From Acidimicrobiales bacterium (GTDB taxonomy: Bacteria > Actinomycetota > Acidimicrobiia > Acidimicrobiales > JAKAVM01): a stretch of 64,000 nt of DNA. The position numbers and the translations under genes were made by a program. Below the pieces are notes generated by a model. The model worked only from the letters and a program-made list of their open reading frames with translations, ran no database searches and was not told the DNA's origin. The stretch spans positions 1 through 64,000 of the forward strand of contig DAIDHF010000010.1 of NCBI GenBank assembly GCA_027452005.1. Direction: 5' to 3'. This document shows, piece after piece, positions 1 through 7,201 of the stretch (the first letter of the stretch is position 1; each line of letters begins with the position of its first letter).

Positions 1-501
1 ATAATTCGTAGCTACATGGGTTCTAAGAGATGTTTCGATTTTTGTTCTATTTTTATAAATCACATCTAAAAAGCGATATATCTGATCAAGTGAGTAGCTT
101 GATCCAAGAGTTTCTTCGATCCAAATTGCCGTATTTCTTTTGGAAGATGGGTGAATAATTCTCGCGATAGTAAGTAGCCTAAGCAGCGGAGTAAGTCTTC
201 CAATTGATATTGAAAATGAATCGAATATCTCCCCTAAAACAAGCTCAGCTCCATGTTGATAAAAACCCAAGGTTGAAAGACTTCCGCTTTGAATCTGTCC
301 AAGATCAAAACTCAATTGATTTGCTTGGATTGCTTTTGAACGCTCTTTTTCAGCAATTGATTTTAGAATTTCTAGCTCTTCATCATTTGCAGCGGTTCCA
401 ATATGTTTGACAAAAATTGTCTTTAGTCTTCCATCCACCTTTTCTTGCTTTACAAGCCTTACGCGCTTGTGACCTCTATAAGGAGAAACATGAACATACA
501 T
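1..501 (-). CDS. Transposase, IS1634/IS4-like, N-terminal part (runs off left edge)
   Basis: An uninterrupted minus-strand frame opens at ATG 501 (or GTG 507) and continues through base 1, giving 167 residues with no stop. The N-terminus (YRGHKRVRLVKQEKVDGR), then VKHIGTAANDEELE and a helical stretch with TPLLRLLTIARIIHPSSKR, is the pattern I know from the N-terminal part of IS1634-type DDE transposases. The catalytic DDE residues would lie outside the window. The element sits immediately upstream of a 5'-truncated Rhs gene, which suggests that insertion broke that gene. The family call comes from pattern memory and the length is incomplete. Confidence 0.75.
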   Translation of the reverse strand, partial: MYVHVSPYRGHKRVRLVKQEKVDGRLKTIFVKHIGTAANDEELEILKSIAEKERSKAIQANQLSFDLGQIQSGSLSTLGFYQHGAELVLGEIFDSFSISIGRLTPLLRLLTIARIIHPSSKRNTAIWIEETLGSSYSLDQIYRFLDVIYKNRTKIETSLRTHVATNY

Positions 502-518
502 ACACACAAAAGATTAGG

Positions 519-539
519 AGGTACGGATAATACGTACCT
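519..539. repeat. Stem-loop between the IS element and the Rhs gene
   Basis: AGGTACG (519-525) pairs perfectly with CGTACCT (533-539) around a 7-nt loop. It lies just upstream of the transposase start and could be part of the IS end or a small transcription-stopping hairpin. No T-run follows, so a terminator role is not supported. Confidence 0.4.
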
Positions 540-610
540 AGATGAAAGCACAAACCACCCTATACGCTGGTAGTATAAATATTATTACTTAGCTAAAATT
601 TCGGATTTTA

Positions 611-1858
611 GTGAAAATCGCTGAAGATGGGATAAACTTGTCGTCACCTACCGGCAAGCTAGCCAGCCTTACCAACACCTATGACCCGGCAAATCCAATA
701 ACTGGCCAAAGTGATCACTTTAGTGGTCAACCGGCCATCAACACCTCCTATGGCTACTCATCTCTAAACCAGCTAACCTCAGCAACTTCCAGGTTGAATA
801 ACTTGACCAATTCCTATAAAAGTGCTGGCAACCTAGTTACCAACGGACCAGAGGTAAACCAAAGCTATAATGGAGCCGGAGAACTAGTTTCTCAGGCTTG
901 GCGAACTAGAACTGAATGTTACTCTTATGACCAAAATGGGAACAGGACCAAAGAGTTGGGGACTCAAAATGAGACCTTATCCTATAGTGGGGCAGATCAA
1001 TTGACTACCCTAGGCACAGGGTCTTCAACCTACAACTACACCTATAAGGGCAACAATATAAGGTATTCCCAAACCTATAATGGGACAACCACCTACTATG
1101 TCTATAACACCCAGTCCTTTGTTCCTCAACTACTAGGAGATGGGACTAATGACTACATCTATGGACCCTCAGGGGAGCCAATGGAACAGATAAGCCAGTC
1201 AAGTGGCGTACCTAGCTATCTCTACACCGATCAACTGGGGTCGGTTGTAATGGAGGCTAACCAATCAGGCAATGTCACCGCCATTCAGACCTACAGTCCT
1301 TATGGAACAGTGTCTTCCACAACTGGTACGTGGACAACGCCCTTTGGGTTTGCGGGGGGATACACCGATCCCACAGGGCTGATCTATTTGATCAGCCGAT
1401 ACTACGATCCGGCGACGGGGCAGTTTGTGAGTGTGGATCCCGCATTGTCTGCGACTCATCAACCTTACGAATACGTGAGTGATGACCCGGTCAATACAAC
1501 GGACCCGACCGGGAATCTTGTCTTGAAAGGGAAGACAAGCTCCCATTCTCCTGACCTCTCAGTTTGGAGCTTCCAGCAGAACTATGCGTACGCTGCACTC
1601 GGTAGTTGGTCGATCTCGGCTTCGGGAACTCCATGCAACAATCAGTTCACCGTGACGGTTTTGGCAGCGACGTCAACGATATTTGTGGGTCCAGCTCCGA
1701 CAAGCATTTTCGAGGAATATTGCGGTCAAGCACTCTGTGGCGTGTACCAGGTCACTGCTAATCCAGGACCGTACGCAATTTACTTACTTGATGCATTCGG
1801 CAAGAACACGGCGAAATTCGGCGAACCCACCCTAGAGTTCAAAGCTTCGTATCAGTGA
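611..1858 (+). CDS. Rhs/YD-repeat protein, C-terminal fragment with unique tip
   Basis: The 415-residue protein carries YD-type repeats (YSYDQNGNRT, YSPYGTVSSTTG). An Rhs core end follows, with RYYDPATGQFVSVDP and, around residue 300, the DPVNTTDPTG signature. After DPTG comes an unrelated tip of about 115 residues. Intact Rhs proteins exceed 1,000 residues, so this is the 3' end. The GTG at 611 is simply the first available start after an in-frame TAG at 590, and the 5' part is missing next to an IS element. In known Rhs proteins the tip is a toxin released from the core shell. I recognise no catalytic motif in this tip. The stop overlaps the next gene by 4 bp. Confidence 0.8.
   Translation: MKIAEDGINLSSPTGKLASLTNTYDPANPITGQSDHFSGQPAINTSYGYSSLNQLTSATSRLNNLTNSYKSAGNLVTNGPEVNQSYNGAGELVSQAWRTRTECYSYDQNGNRTKELGTQNETLSYSGADQLTTLGTGSSTYNYTYKGNNIRYSQTYNGTTTYYVYNTQSFVPQLLGDGTNDYIYGPSGEPMEQISQSSGVPSYLYTDQLGSVVMEANQSGNVTAIQTYSPYGTVSSTTGTWTTPFGFAGGYTDPTGLIYLISRYYDPATGQFVSVDPALSATHQPYEYVSDDPVNTTDPTGNLVLKGKTSSHSPDLSVWSFQQNYAYAALGSWSISASGTPCNNQFTVTVLAATSTIFVGPAPTSIFEEYCGQALCGVYQVTANPGPYAIYLLDAFGKNTAKFGEPTLEFKASYQ
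1149..1441 (+). repeat. Rhs core-end direct repeat, copy 1 (293 bp)
   Basis: This segment aligns without gaps to 3435-3727, with about 18 mismatches by eye. It begins at ATGACTACATCTATGG and ends at GTGAGTGTGGATCCC, so the shared part encodes the Rhs core up to the variable tip. This is the usual place for Rhs tip exchange. Confidence 0.9.
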
Positions 1859-2364
1859 TTCGGCATATGCGACTGTCCGTGTTTTCGAAAGTGATTGTCG
1901 CCGTAGCAGTTGCGGCTTTGGGATCATTGAGCGTGTCATGTAACTCGACAGGCCAATCATCGTCATCGACTATCGATGCTTCATCTGCCCCTTCGATTTC
2001 TGCAACTCCGGGACTTACTTATGGGCTACTAGGCCAACAATCGGGTCAAGAGCCACCAAGTGGGTGGCCCCAGGGCGGATCTGTCGTGGTAGAGACCCCA
2101 TCGCAAATGAGCGTATCGATTCTTGTCAAAAACGATGCCGCACAAGCGGTCTATCCCGTTTGCGAGGTAGACTTGTTCTTCTGGAATTCGTTCTCCCTCA
2201 ATACCTCTCCGAAGTATCTTGGAGGAAATAATGTGCGTGATGGAAATGCACTTGCGCCGGGGCAAGCCTGGAAGGACACTGATATCGTCTCCGTTCCAAA
2301 CGGAGGAGCGAACCATGTCAATGCGGTAAGCGTTACATGTTGGAGGGACAGTAGTGTCCGTTGA
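1855..2364 (+). CDS. Predicted lipoprotein, candidate immunity partner of the first Rhs tip
   Basis: GTG 1855 overlaps the Rhs stop (GTGA). An in-frame ATG at 1867 would also give a good signal peptide: charged MRLSVFSK, a hydrophobic stretch, then the lipobox LSVSC. The mature part of about 145 residues starts with a Ser/Thr-rich linker and contains a WPQGGSVVVETPSQMSVSI segment typical of a beta-sandwich, but I recognise no family. Translational coupling to the Rhs tip and predicted anchoring in the envelope suggest an immunity-type role. That is inference. Any secreted lipoprotein of unknown function would look the same. Confidence 0.6.
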   Translation: MIRHMRLSVFSKVIVAVAVAALGSLSVSCNSTGQSSSSTIDASSAPSISATPGLTYGLLGQQSGQEPPSGWPQGGSVVVETPSQMSVSILVKNDAAQAVYPVCEVDLFFWNSFSLNTSPKYLGGNNVRDGNALAPGQAWKDTDIVSVPNGGANHVNAVSVTCWRDSSVR

Positions 2365-2770
2365 GTTTGATGGGGTCAACTTTCGGGGATCAATTCCTAA
2401 GTTGCCTCGAACGAAACGAGGGAGTACATCCATCACGGATTACGGCGTGATCATCAAGGACCGTGGCGGTCGTGCGCGTCTTGCGATTCCGTGGAGAAGC
2501 ATCCACGGATACAAGACTCGTGATGATTATGTCCCGAAAAGCCGTGTGATCACACCCGGACAGGTAGCAAATTTTGTCTTATGGCTGTTGCCCATCGGGA
2601 ATTCAAACCTGTCGGACGATTCATCTGAGTACGTGCAAGATGCGCAGGTGTACGGGGTGCTGACGTTCGCCACCAGTTCTGGAACGGTGGAAATACGGTC
2701 CAAGAAACTTTGCGCAGGTGAGATTGAGGCAGCAGCTCAGGAATATCTTCGACCCCTCCCGTTGGCGTGA
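2354..2770 (+). CDS. Hypothetical protein of 138 residues
   Basis: The gene starts at GTG 2354 and overlaps the lipoprotein stop by 11 bp, so it appears to be the third gene of an Rhs-tip/lipoprotein operon. The N-terminal half reads like a compact beta-rich domain (ITDYGVIIKDRGGRARLAIP, then WRSIHGYKT), reminiscent of PH/GRAM-like folds. A hydrophobic VANFVLWLLPIG follows. The C-terminus (GTVEIRSKKLCAGEIEAAA) is helical. I cannot name a family. It may be a second immunity or accessory protein, since it is co-transcribed. Confidence 0.5.
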   Translation: MSVEFDGVNFRGSIPKLPRTKRGSTSITDYGVIIKDRGGRARLAIPWRSIHGYKTRDDYVPKSRVITPGQVANFVLWLLPIGNSNLSDDSSEYVQDAQVYGVLTFATSSGTVEIRSKKLCAGEIEAAAQEYLRPLPLA

Positions 2771-3295
2771 CTCCTTGAAAGAGCAAAGAAAAGTCTCACG
2801 GCCCACGCGAATAGGACCTTCCTGGGAAGCCCCGCTTTTGGCGTTACTCGGAGTACACTGACGTATTTGGTCAACCCTGAGGACACGGCCCCTGCAGCGC
2901 CGAAGGTGCCAAGGGCCGTGTCGCCTACGAAAGGTGCCTACAAGGCGTTCTAAGCCTCGCAAGCTCTTTGCTCCAAATTGACTATTCCTTGTCTTCCTTT
3001 TTCCACAGCACGCATGTACTCTCGAAGGTGAATCGTATCCGCTTGCCTAAGCGTAATGTCAAGGTATCAATCTGGTCGGGGTTTCCAGTGATTGGGCCGG
3101 GGCATGGTCGGGGGGAGGTCGGCCACCGGTCGGGGTGGCACTTTTTGACAAAGAGCCTAGCAATGCTGGGTTTTACTCAAATTCGGTCTAACATACTGAA
3201 AATCGCATATAGAGAGGGCGTAATCACGACGCATTCCTACGACGCCCGAGCCATTATTCCTTGCAGATGACCTGACGTGGTGAGAAGCTTGAGAG
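2771..3295. other. Gene-free stretch between the two Rhs cassettes, with a G-rich tract
   Basis: No convincing gene is seen; the frames open here have no start, no family match and no good initiation site. The stretch is visibly more GC-rich than its surroundings. Between 3075 and 3140 the plus strand carries repeated GGTCGGGG-type blocks, including runs of four to six G. It may be the remains of an older Rhs tip region or other transferred DNA. Confidence 0.4.
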
Positions 3296-4108
3296 GTGAC
3301 ATCGTTGGCCAACTACACCGTTCCCGGAGTGGGCCAGAAACACGCGTCGCTCCGAAATTTCTGTATCTTCCACGTTCAGCGACGTAGTTCCAACTCAAAC
3401 CCGCTTCATACGATTTCGCCGCGCGACCCATCAGATGACTACATCTATGGACCCTCAGGGGAGCCAATAGAACAGATAAGCCAGTCAAGTGGCGTACCTA
3501 GCTATCTCTACACCGATCAACTGGGGTCGGTTGTAATGGATGCTAACCAATCAGGCAATATAACCGCCACACAGAGCTATAGCCCTTATGGATCAGTGTC
3601 TTCCACAACTGGTACGTGGACAACGCCCTTTGGGTTTGCCGGGGGATACACAGATCCCACAGGCCTGATCTATCTGATCAACCGATACTACGACCCGGCG
3701 ACGGGGCAGTTTGTGAGTGTGGATCCCTATGCATGGCTGTCAGGACAATCGTACGGGTACGCCGAGAACAATCCGAGCAACAACAGCGACCCACTGGGTC
3801 TGTGTGATTGGTGGAATGCGTGGTGCGACTTTACTGGCGGTGTCGCGAATCTTTACAATAACTTCTTCGGATATCCAGTTCCTCGAAACTGCGATCTAAC
3901 CACAAAGGGAGATTGGCGAGAAATCCCGAAGGGTTTTTGGGCGGCGTTAAAGGTTCCAGGATTTATCGTAAACAATGCCCATACGATCAAGGTAAAAGTG
4001 GGCACTCTGAAATGTCCGTGCAAGAAGCCTCAAACTGTCTTGGTCGCACAGATCACTTGGAAGTGGACTGATATTGTCAATCAAGTACTGATCACAAAGC
4101 CTTCGTAA
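3296..4108 (+). CDS. Orphan Rhs core end with a second, different C-terminal tip
   Basis: The frame opens at GTG 3296, but the first 46 residues do not look like Rhs sequence. Real homology starts at DDYIYGPSGEP (3435) and runs through RYYDPATGQFVSVDP to the SDPLGL signature. A tip of about 105 residues follows, unlike that of the upstream Rhs gene; it contains Trp-rich CDWWNAWCDF and a CPCKKP motif. The core portion is a 293-bp near-copy of 1149-1441. This is the classic look of an orphan Rhs tip cassette kept as a reservoir for recombination. It may be silent, since it has no proper Rhs N-terminus or secretion module. Confidence 0.7.
   Translation: MTSLANYTVPGVGQKHASLRNFCIFHVQRRSSNSNPLHTISPRDPSDDYIYGPSGEPIEQISQSSGVPSYLYTDQLGSVVMDANQSGNITATQSYSPYGSVSSTTGTWTTPFGFAGGYTDPTGLIYLINRYYDPATGQFVSVDPYAWLSGQSYGYAENNPSNNSDPLGLCDWWNAWCDFTGGVANLYNNFFGYPVPRNCDLTTKGDWREIPKGFWAALKVPGFIVNNAHTIKVKVGTLKCPCKKPQTVLVAQITWKWTDIVNQVLITKPS
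3435..3727 (+). repeat. Rhs core-end direct repeat, copy 2 (293 bp)
   Basis: Same length as and about 94% identical by eye to 1149-1441, in the same orientation, about 2.3 kb downstream. The sequences diverge abruptly after GTGGATCCC at the start of the variable tip and before ATGACTACATC at the 5' edge. Confidence 0.9.
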
Positions 4109-4133
4109 GCATGGTTCTCAAGGCAACGTTGTC

Positions 4134-4406
4134 ATGAGACAGTTTCGCAAGCGAACGCAACGGATAGTCGCTGTTGCAGTGCTTGCATTACTATCAAGCG
4201 GATGCCTGATCTTAGGGATTGCCGTCGGCCATAGCTTTAGAGACTTTGGGCGTATTCCACTAGTGAACTACACATGTGCCTCTACAATGGATACCGTTGT
4301 CGTTCTAAGCCCGTCTCGAAGCGACAATCAAACGGCTCGGCAACTCGCGAGAGAAGAATGCAAGTCGCCTAATGTTTCGTACGGGTGGCCTCTGAAGAAA
4401 CCTTGA
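4134..4406 (+). CDS. Small predicted lipoprotein, candidate immunity partner of the second Rhs tip
   Basis: This 90-residue protein has a basic N-terminus (MRQFRKRTQRIV), a hydrophobic core and the lipobox LLSSGC at residues 19-24. The short mature part has two further Cys (NYTCAS and REECKS) that could pair. It starts 26 bp after the second Rhs tip, mirroring the layout of the first cassette although the sequences are unrelated. The immunity role is inferred from position. No family is recognised. Confidence 0.55.
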   Translation: MRQFRKRTQRIVAVAVLALLSSGCLILGIAVGHSFRDFGRIPLVNYTCASTMDTVVVLSPSRSDNQTARQLAREECKSPNVSYGWPLKKP

Positions 4407-4446
4407 AATTGTATAGTGAGCCTCCCCAGTTTTAGTAGACACGCAT

Positions 4447-4626
4447 CTATGCTGCCTTGGTCTGTTGTTTAAATTCTAACTCAAATCTCATTGGGCTGAT
4501 ATTTCCTATCTTTAAGCACCTCCTTTTGTAGTTGTAGTTGTTTCTATACCAGGCAATTCCAGCTCTGAGTTCTTCTTGGTTTTTGAATGTATGTCGGTGG
4601 CGGGTACCCATTAGTCGGTCCACCCT
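4447..4626 (-). pseudogene. IS3-family transposase remnant (C-terminal end of the integrase domain)
   Basis: A 59-residue minus-strand frame bounded upstream by a stop reads GTRHRHTFKNQEELRAGI, then WYRNNYNYKRRCLKIGNISP and MRFELEF, ending in KQQTKAA. This matches the C-terminus of IS3-type OrfB integrases: a basic segment, the W/F-Y-N..R.H block, and SP(M/V).FE. Everything N-terminal, including the DDE residues, is absent, so it is a decayed fragment marking past insertion at the edge of the Rhs region. Confidence 0.6.
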
Positions 4627-4629
4627 CTA

Positions 4630-4908
4630 TGTTGGTATTTCGTCCTTCACGGCATCGCTGCCATAACTTGATTGGCAGATATCTCGAAGGTCCGTGGGGC
4701 AGTGCCAAAGGAAATAATATATCAACTTTACATAATGTACATTATGGGCGTTTGATCCCTGGGAATATGTCCACTACCAGGTCCTTTTCTGAATATACAC
4801 GGCCAATCAGAGTTCCTCTGGGGCGTGGCAAACCGATTGAGCGAAATATTCGAACCTAAAGCCATTAGGATGCGTCATATATTGCGTGAACAAAATCGGT
4901 GATTTCTA
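4630..4908. other. Non-coding stretch upstream of the ECF sigma gene, with a 16-bp palindrome
   Basis: No gene is recognised here. The one structured element is the perfect palindrome CATAATGTACATTATG at 4731-4746, about 160 bp before the sigma factor start. It is AT-rich and could be an operator; the surrounding bases do not give a clear -35/-10 pair. Confidence 0.4.
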
Positions 4909-5478
4909 ATGAGCGATCTGTCTACTTGGCTGGAGAATTACTACGGTCAGGCCTACAAGACTGCGTACTTTCTGATTGGAAACAAGTCTGATGCTGAAGA
5001 GGCGGTTCAAGACGCATTTCTGAGGGCCTGGAGGTTTAGAGATGCCATTGAAGGCAAGGACGTTTCCTCAATCCGTCCTTGGCTGTACCGGGTATTGGTG
5101 AACGCCTGTAACTCAAAACTCCGCTCTGAAATACCCAGACGTGACCGCCGGGCCGAATCGGCCAATCTTGACCAGATCAAAGATGACCGGAGTTCACCGA
5201 CTTTTGAAACCGAGCGTTCGGAGCTTGTTGAAATTTTGATGGAATCCCTGGCAAAGTTGCCAGAACACCTAAGGGCCACTGTAGTTCTTAGATACTTTCT
5301 TGATTTGAGTGAAAAGGAGATTGCTAAGGCCATCGGACGGAGACCAGGAACGGTTAAGTCACGCCTAAATGAGGCAAAGCAGAGAATGAGTCAGGATAGT
5401 TCGCTTCAACAGCTAGCCAAGGACTGGATTGGACCAACCTATCCAAAGACCAACGGAGGAGTTCAACTAAAGAAATGA
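4909..5478 (+). CDS. ECF-type RNA polymerase sigma-70 factor
   Basis: This 189-residue protein has the two-domain layout of an ECF sigma factor. Region 2 spans about residues 9-75 (YGQAYKTAYFLIGNKSDAEE, VQDAFLRAWRF, RPWLYRVLVNAC). A charged linker follows, then region 4 at about 120-170 (LPEHLRATVVLRYFLDLSEK, then EIAKAIGRRPGTVKSRL as the helix-turn-helix). It would direct polymerase to a specific regulon. Its last codons overlap the next gene through ATGA, so the two are translationally coupled; ECF factors are commonly paired this way with their anti-sigma factor. The regulon is unknown. Confidence 0.9.
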   Translation: MSDLSTWLENYYGQAYKTAYFLIGNKSDAEEAVQDAFLRAWRFRDAIEGKDVSSIRPWLYRVLVNACNSKLRSEIPRRDRRAESANLDQIKDDRSSPTFETERSELVEILMESLAKLPEHLRATVVLRYFLDLSEKEIAKAIGRRPGTVKSRLNEAKQRMSQDSSLQQLAKDWIGPTYPKTNGGVQLKK

Positions 5479-6791
5479 ATCTTATAGATGATCAAGTACT
5501 TACAGAGTTATTTATCGCTGGTGGGTCGGATATTGACGTAGATCTTGACCAGGTAGGCAAGATACTGTCTGCGTCGGCCGGATCGATTCAAGCAAGGGAA
5601 GAGGTAACACGACAAGACTTCGCAGGGCTCGATGAGGACTTGCTCGATAACAACGCCAACGCATCAGAGGTTACCCATATTGAAGGTGAAGAGTTCGTTC
5701 AAGATGGATCAACCGATCGGAAAAGGCTTTCATTAATAACGCACCCAACGAGGAAAATACTATTTACTGGTGCCGCCACAGTGGCAATAATCGTTGGATC
5801 ACTTTTGTCAATTAGTATGTTTCAATCTCAATCAAGGGATCAATCAACCAAGTCGGCAAGTGCACTGGCCAGTGGACCCCAGTTGGGACCGATGAACAGA
5901 ACACAGATTTCAGGTACCAGCACCCAACCGACCATCAATTCCCAAGCCGATAGTTTCGGTAGCTCTATAGGCACTTCAAATGGTCCTGCAGGAAATGCCG
6001 CAGCGCCACTGCACCAGTCGTTGGCCCAATCAAGTATTTCACCTCCCGCTACCACAACCGTTGTATCGCCAGTTGTGCCCGGGGCCCAAAATCCACCTCC
6101 GAATCCAAGTGCAATTGAAAAGTCCGGATCTCTGGCTCTAAACGTCAAAAATGGGCATTTTTTCTCGGTATTTGATCAGATCACTCAACTGCCAGGCGGA
6201 GTTGGTGGTTTTGTTGGAGCAAGTAATACTCAGAGTTCCGAAGGGCTCATGACTGGTACCGCAACTTTGGAGGTCCCCGTAAATGATTTTGAGTCAGTCG
6301 TTTCCCAGATCCAGGGACTAGGCAAGGTGACTAGTATCTCGACAAAAGCCACAAATGTTACCGGCCAGGTTGTTGACTTGGCATCACGCATACAAGCCTT
6401 GCAGGACTCTTTGGCCCAGTACGAGAAGATCTTGTCACAGGCAACTTCAATTGGTGACGTTCTTCAGGTTCAAGGTCAGATAAGCTCTATCCAGTCGCAG
6501 ATAGAACAGCTCCAAGGTGAGCAGAATCTTATGAATGCAGTAACTGCTTACTCCTCGATAGATGTAACGGTTACCGAGTTGGCTGCTAACGGGTCAAATA
6601 TAGTTCACCACTCCCCCGGTCCTATGACTGGCTTTTCACTCGCCTGGCACCAGGCTATGAGCGGTATTGCCACGGTATTTGAGTGGCTAATTCGTATTGG
6701 AATCCCAATCTCTATTGGGCTTGTGTTTCTAATGCTAGTGTTCTACTTGGTACGAGCTGGATTGAAGGTTTTCAGGAGGCTCCGCCTCTAG
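5475..6791 (+). CDS. DUF4349 membrane protein, possible anti-sigma partner
   Basis: This 438-residue protein has a cytoplasmic acidic N-terminus (1-93), a transmembrane segment at about 94-116, a Ser/Pro/Gln-rich linker, and a DUF4349 domain at about 215-370. Within the domain, SGSLALNVKNG, TATLEVPVNDF and a coiled-coil DLASRIQALQDSLAQYEKIL are followed by a second helical stretch. A C-terminal transmembrane helix lies at about 406-427 with a basic tail. The gene starts inside the sigma factor's stop (ATGA). No HxxxCxxC zinc anti-sigma motif is present, so the N-terminal region may bind the sigma factor in another way. DUF4349 has no settled function; an anti-sigma or envelope-sensor role is inference from coupling. 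Confidence 0.75.
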   Translation: MNLIDDQVLTELFIAGGSDIDVDLDQVGKILSASAGSIQAREEVTRQDFAGLDEDLLDNNANASEVTHIEGEEFVQDGSTDRKRLSLITHPTRKILFTGAATVAIIVGSLLSISMFQSQSRDQSTKSASALASGPQLGPMNRTQISGTSTQPTINSQADSFGSSIGTSNGPAGNAAAPLHQSLAQSSISPPATTTVVSPVVPGAQNPPPNPSAIEKSGSLALNVKNGHFFSVFDQITQLPGGVGGFVGASNTQSSEGLMTGTATLEVPVNDFESVVSQIQGLGKVTSISTKATNVTGQVVDLASRIQALQDSLAQYEKILSQATSIGDVLQVQGQISSIQSQIEQLQGEQNLMNAVTAYSSIDVTVTELAANGSNIVHHSPGPMTGFSLAWHQAMSGIATVFEWLIRIGIPISIGLVFLMLVFYLVRAGLKVFRRLRL

Positions 6792-6846
6792 TTTCACTGT
6801 TGCGATATGATATTTCCGACTACCACGATCGAAACGGAGTACTCTC

Positions 6847-7194
6847 ATGGCATCAGCACACGACATAGCTCATCAAGCCGCAAATTCAGGACGTAATATG
6901 CGTCATTATATCCCAGAGGTCTATGACGGTTATGCCCAACTACATTCGGCTGCAATGAAAGACGGCGCACTTGGCGCTAAATACAAAGAACTTATTGCCT
7001 TGGCGATTGCAGTGACGCGCGAGTGCGACGGTTGCATTGCCTCTCATTCACGGTCAGCTGCGAAACTGGGGGCCACTTCCCAAGAGGTGGCAGAAGCAAT
7101 GGGAGTTGCAATTCTTATGAACGGTGGACCGGGAACGGTGTGGGGTCCTCGCGCCCTCGACGCCTTTGAGGAATACTCGAACTCGCAGACCTGA
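6847..7194 (+). CDS. Carboxymuconolactone decarboxylase/AhpD-like protein
   Basis: This 115-residue protein carries the AhpD-type core ECDGCIASHSRSA (E-C-x-x-C-x3-H), with redox cysteines and the proton-relay His. A helical SQEVAEAMGVAILMNGGPG segment follows. Length fits the single-domain CMD family, which acts as alkylhydroperoxide reductase partners or simple peroxidases. A GGAG sequence lies about 9 nt before the ATG. It ends 7 bp from the stop of the convergent pentapeptide gene. The precise substrate cannot be read from the sequence. Confidence 0.85.
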   Translation: MASAHDIAHQAANSGRNMRHYIPEVYDGYAQLHSAAMKDGALGAKYKELIALAIAVTRECDGCIASHSRSAAKLGATSQEVAEAMGVAILMNGGPGTVWGPRALDAFEEYSNSQT

Positions 7195-7201
7195 GTAAGG
7201 G

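Noticed and set aside
204-410. Plus-strand open frame of 68 codons
   Set aside because: It lies antisense within the transposase fragment, which has a recognisable protein pattern on the other strand.
2968-3270. Plus-strand open frame of about 100 codons in the G-rich region
   Set aside because: No family pattern, odd composition and no initiation site; probably chance.
4587-4859. Plus-strand open frame of 90 codons next to the IS3 remnant
   Set aside because: No protein pattern; part lies opposite the transposase remnant.
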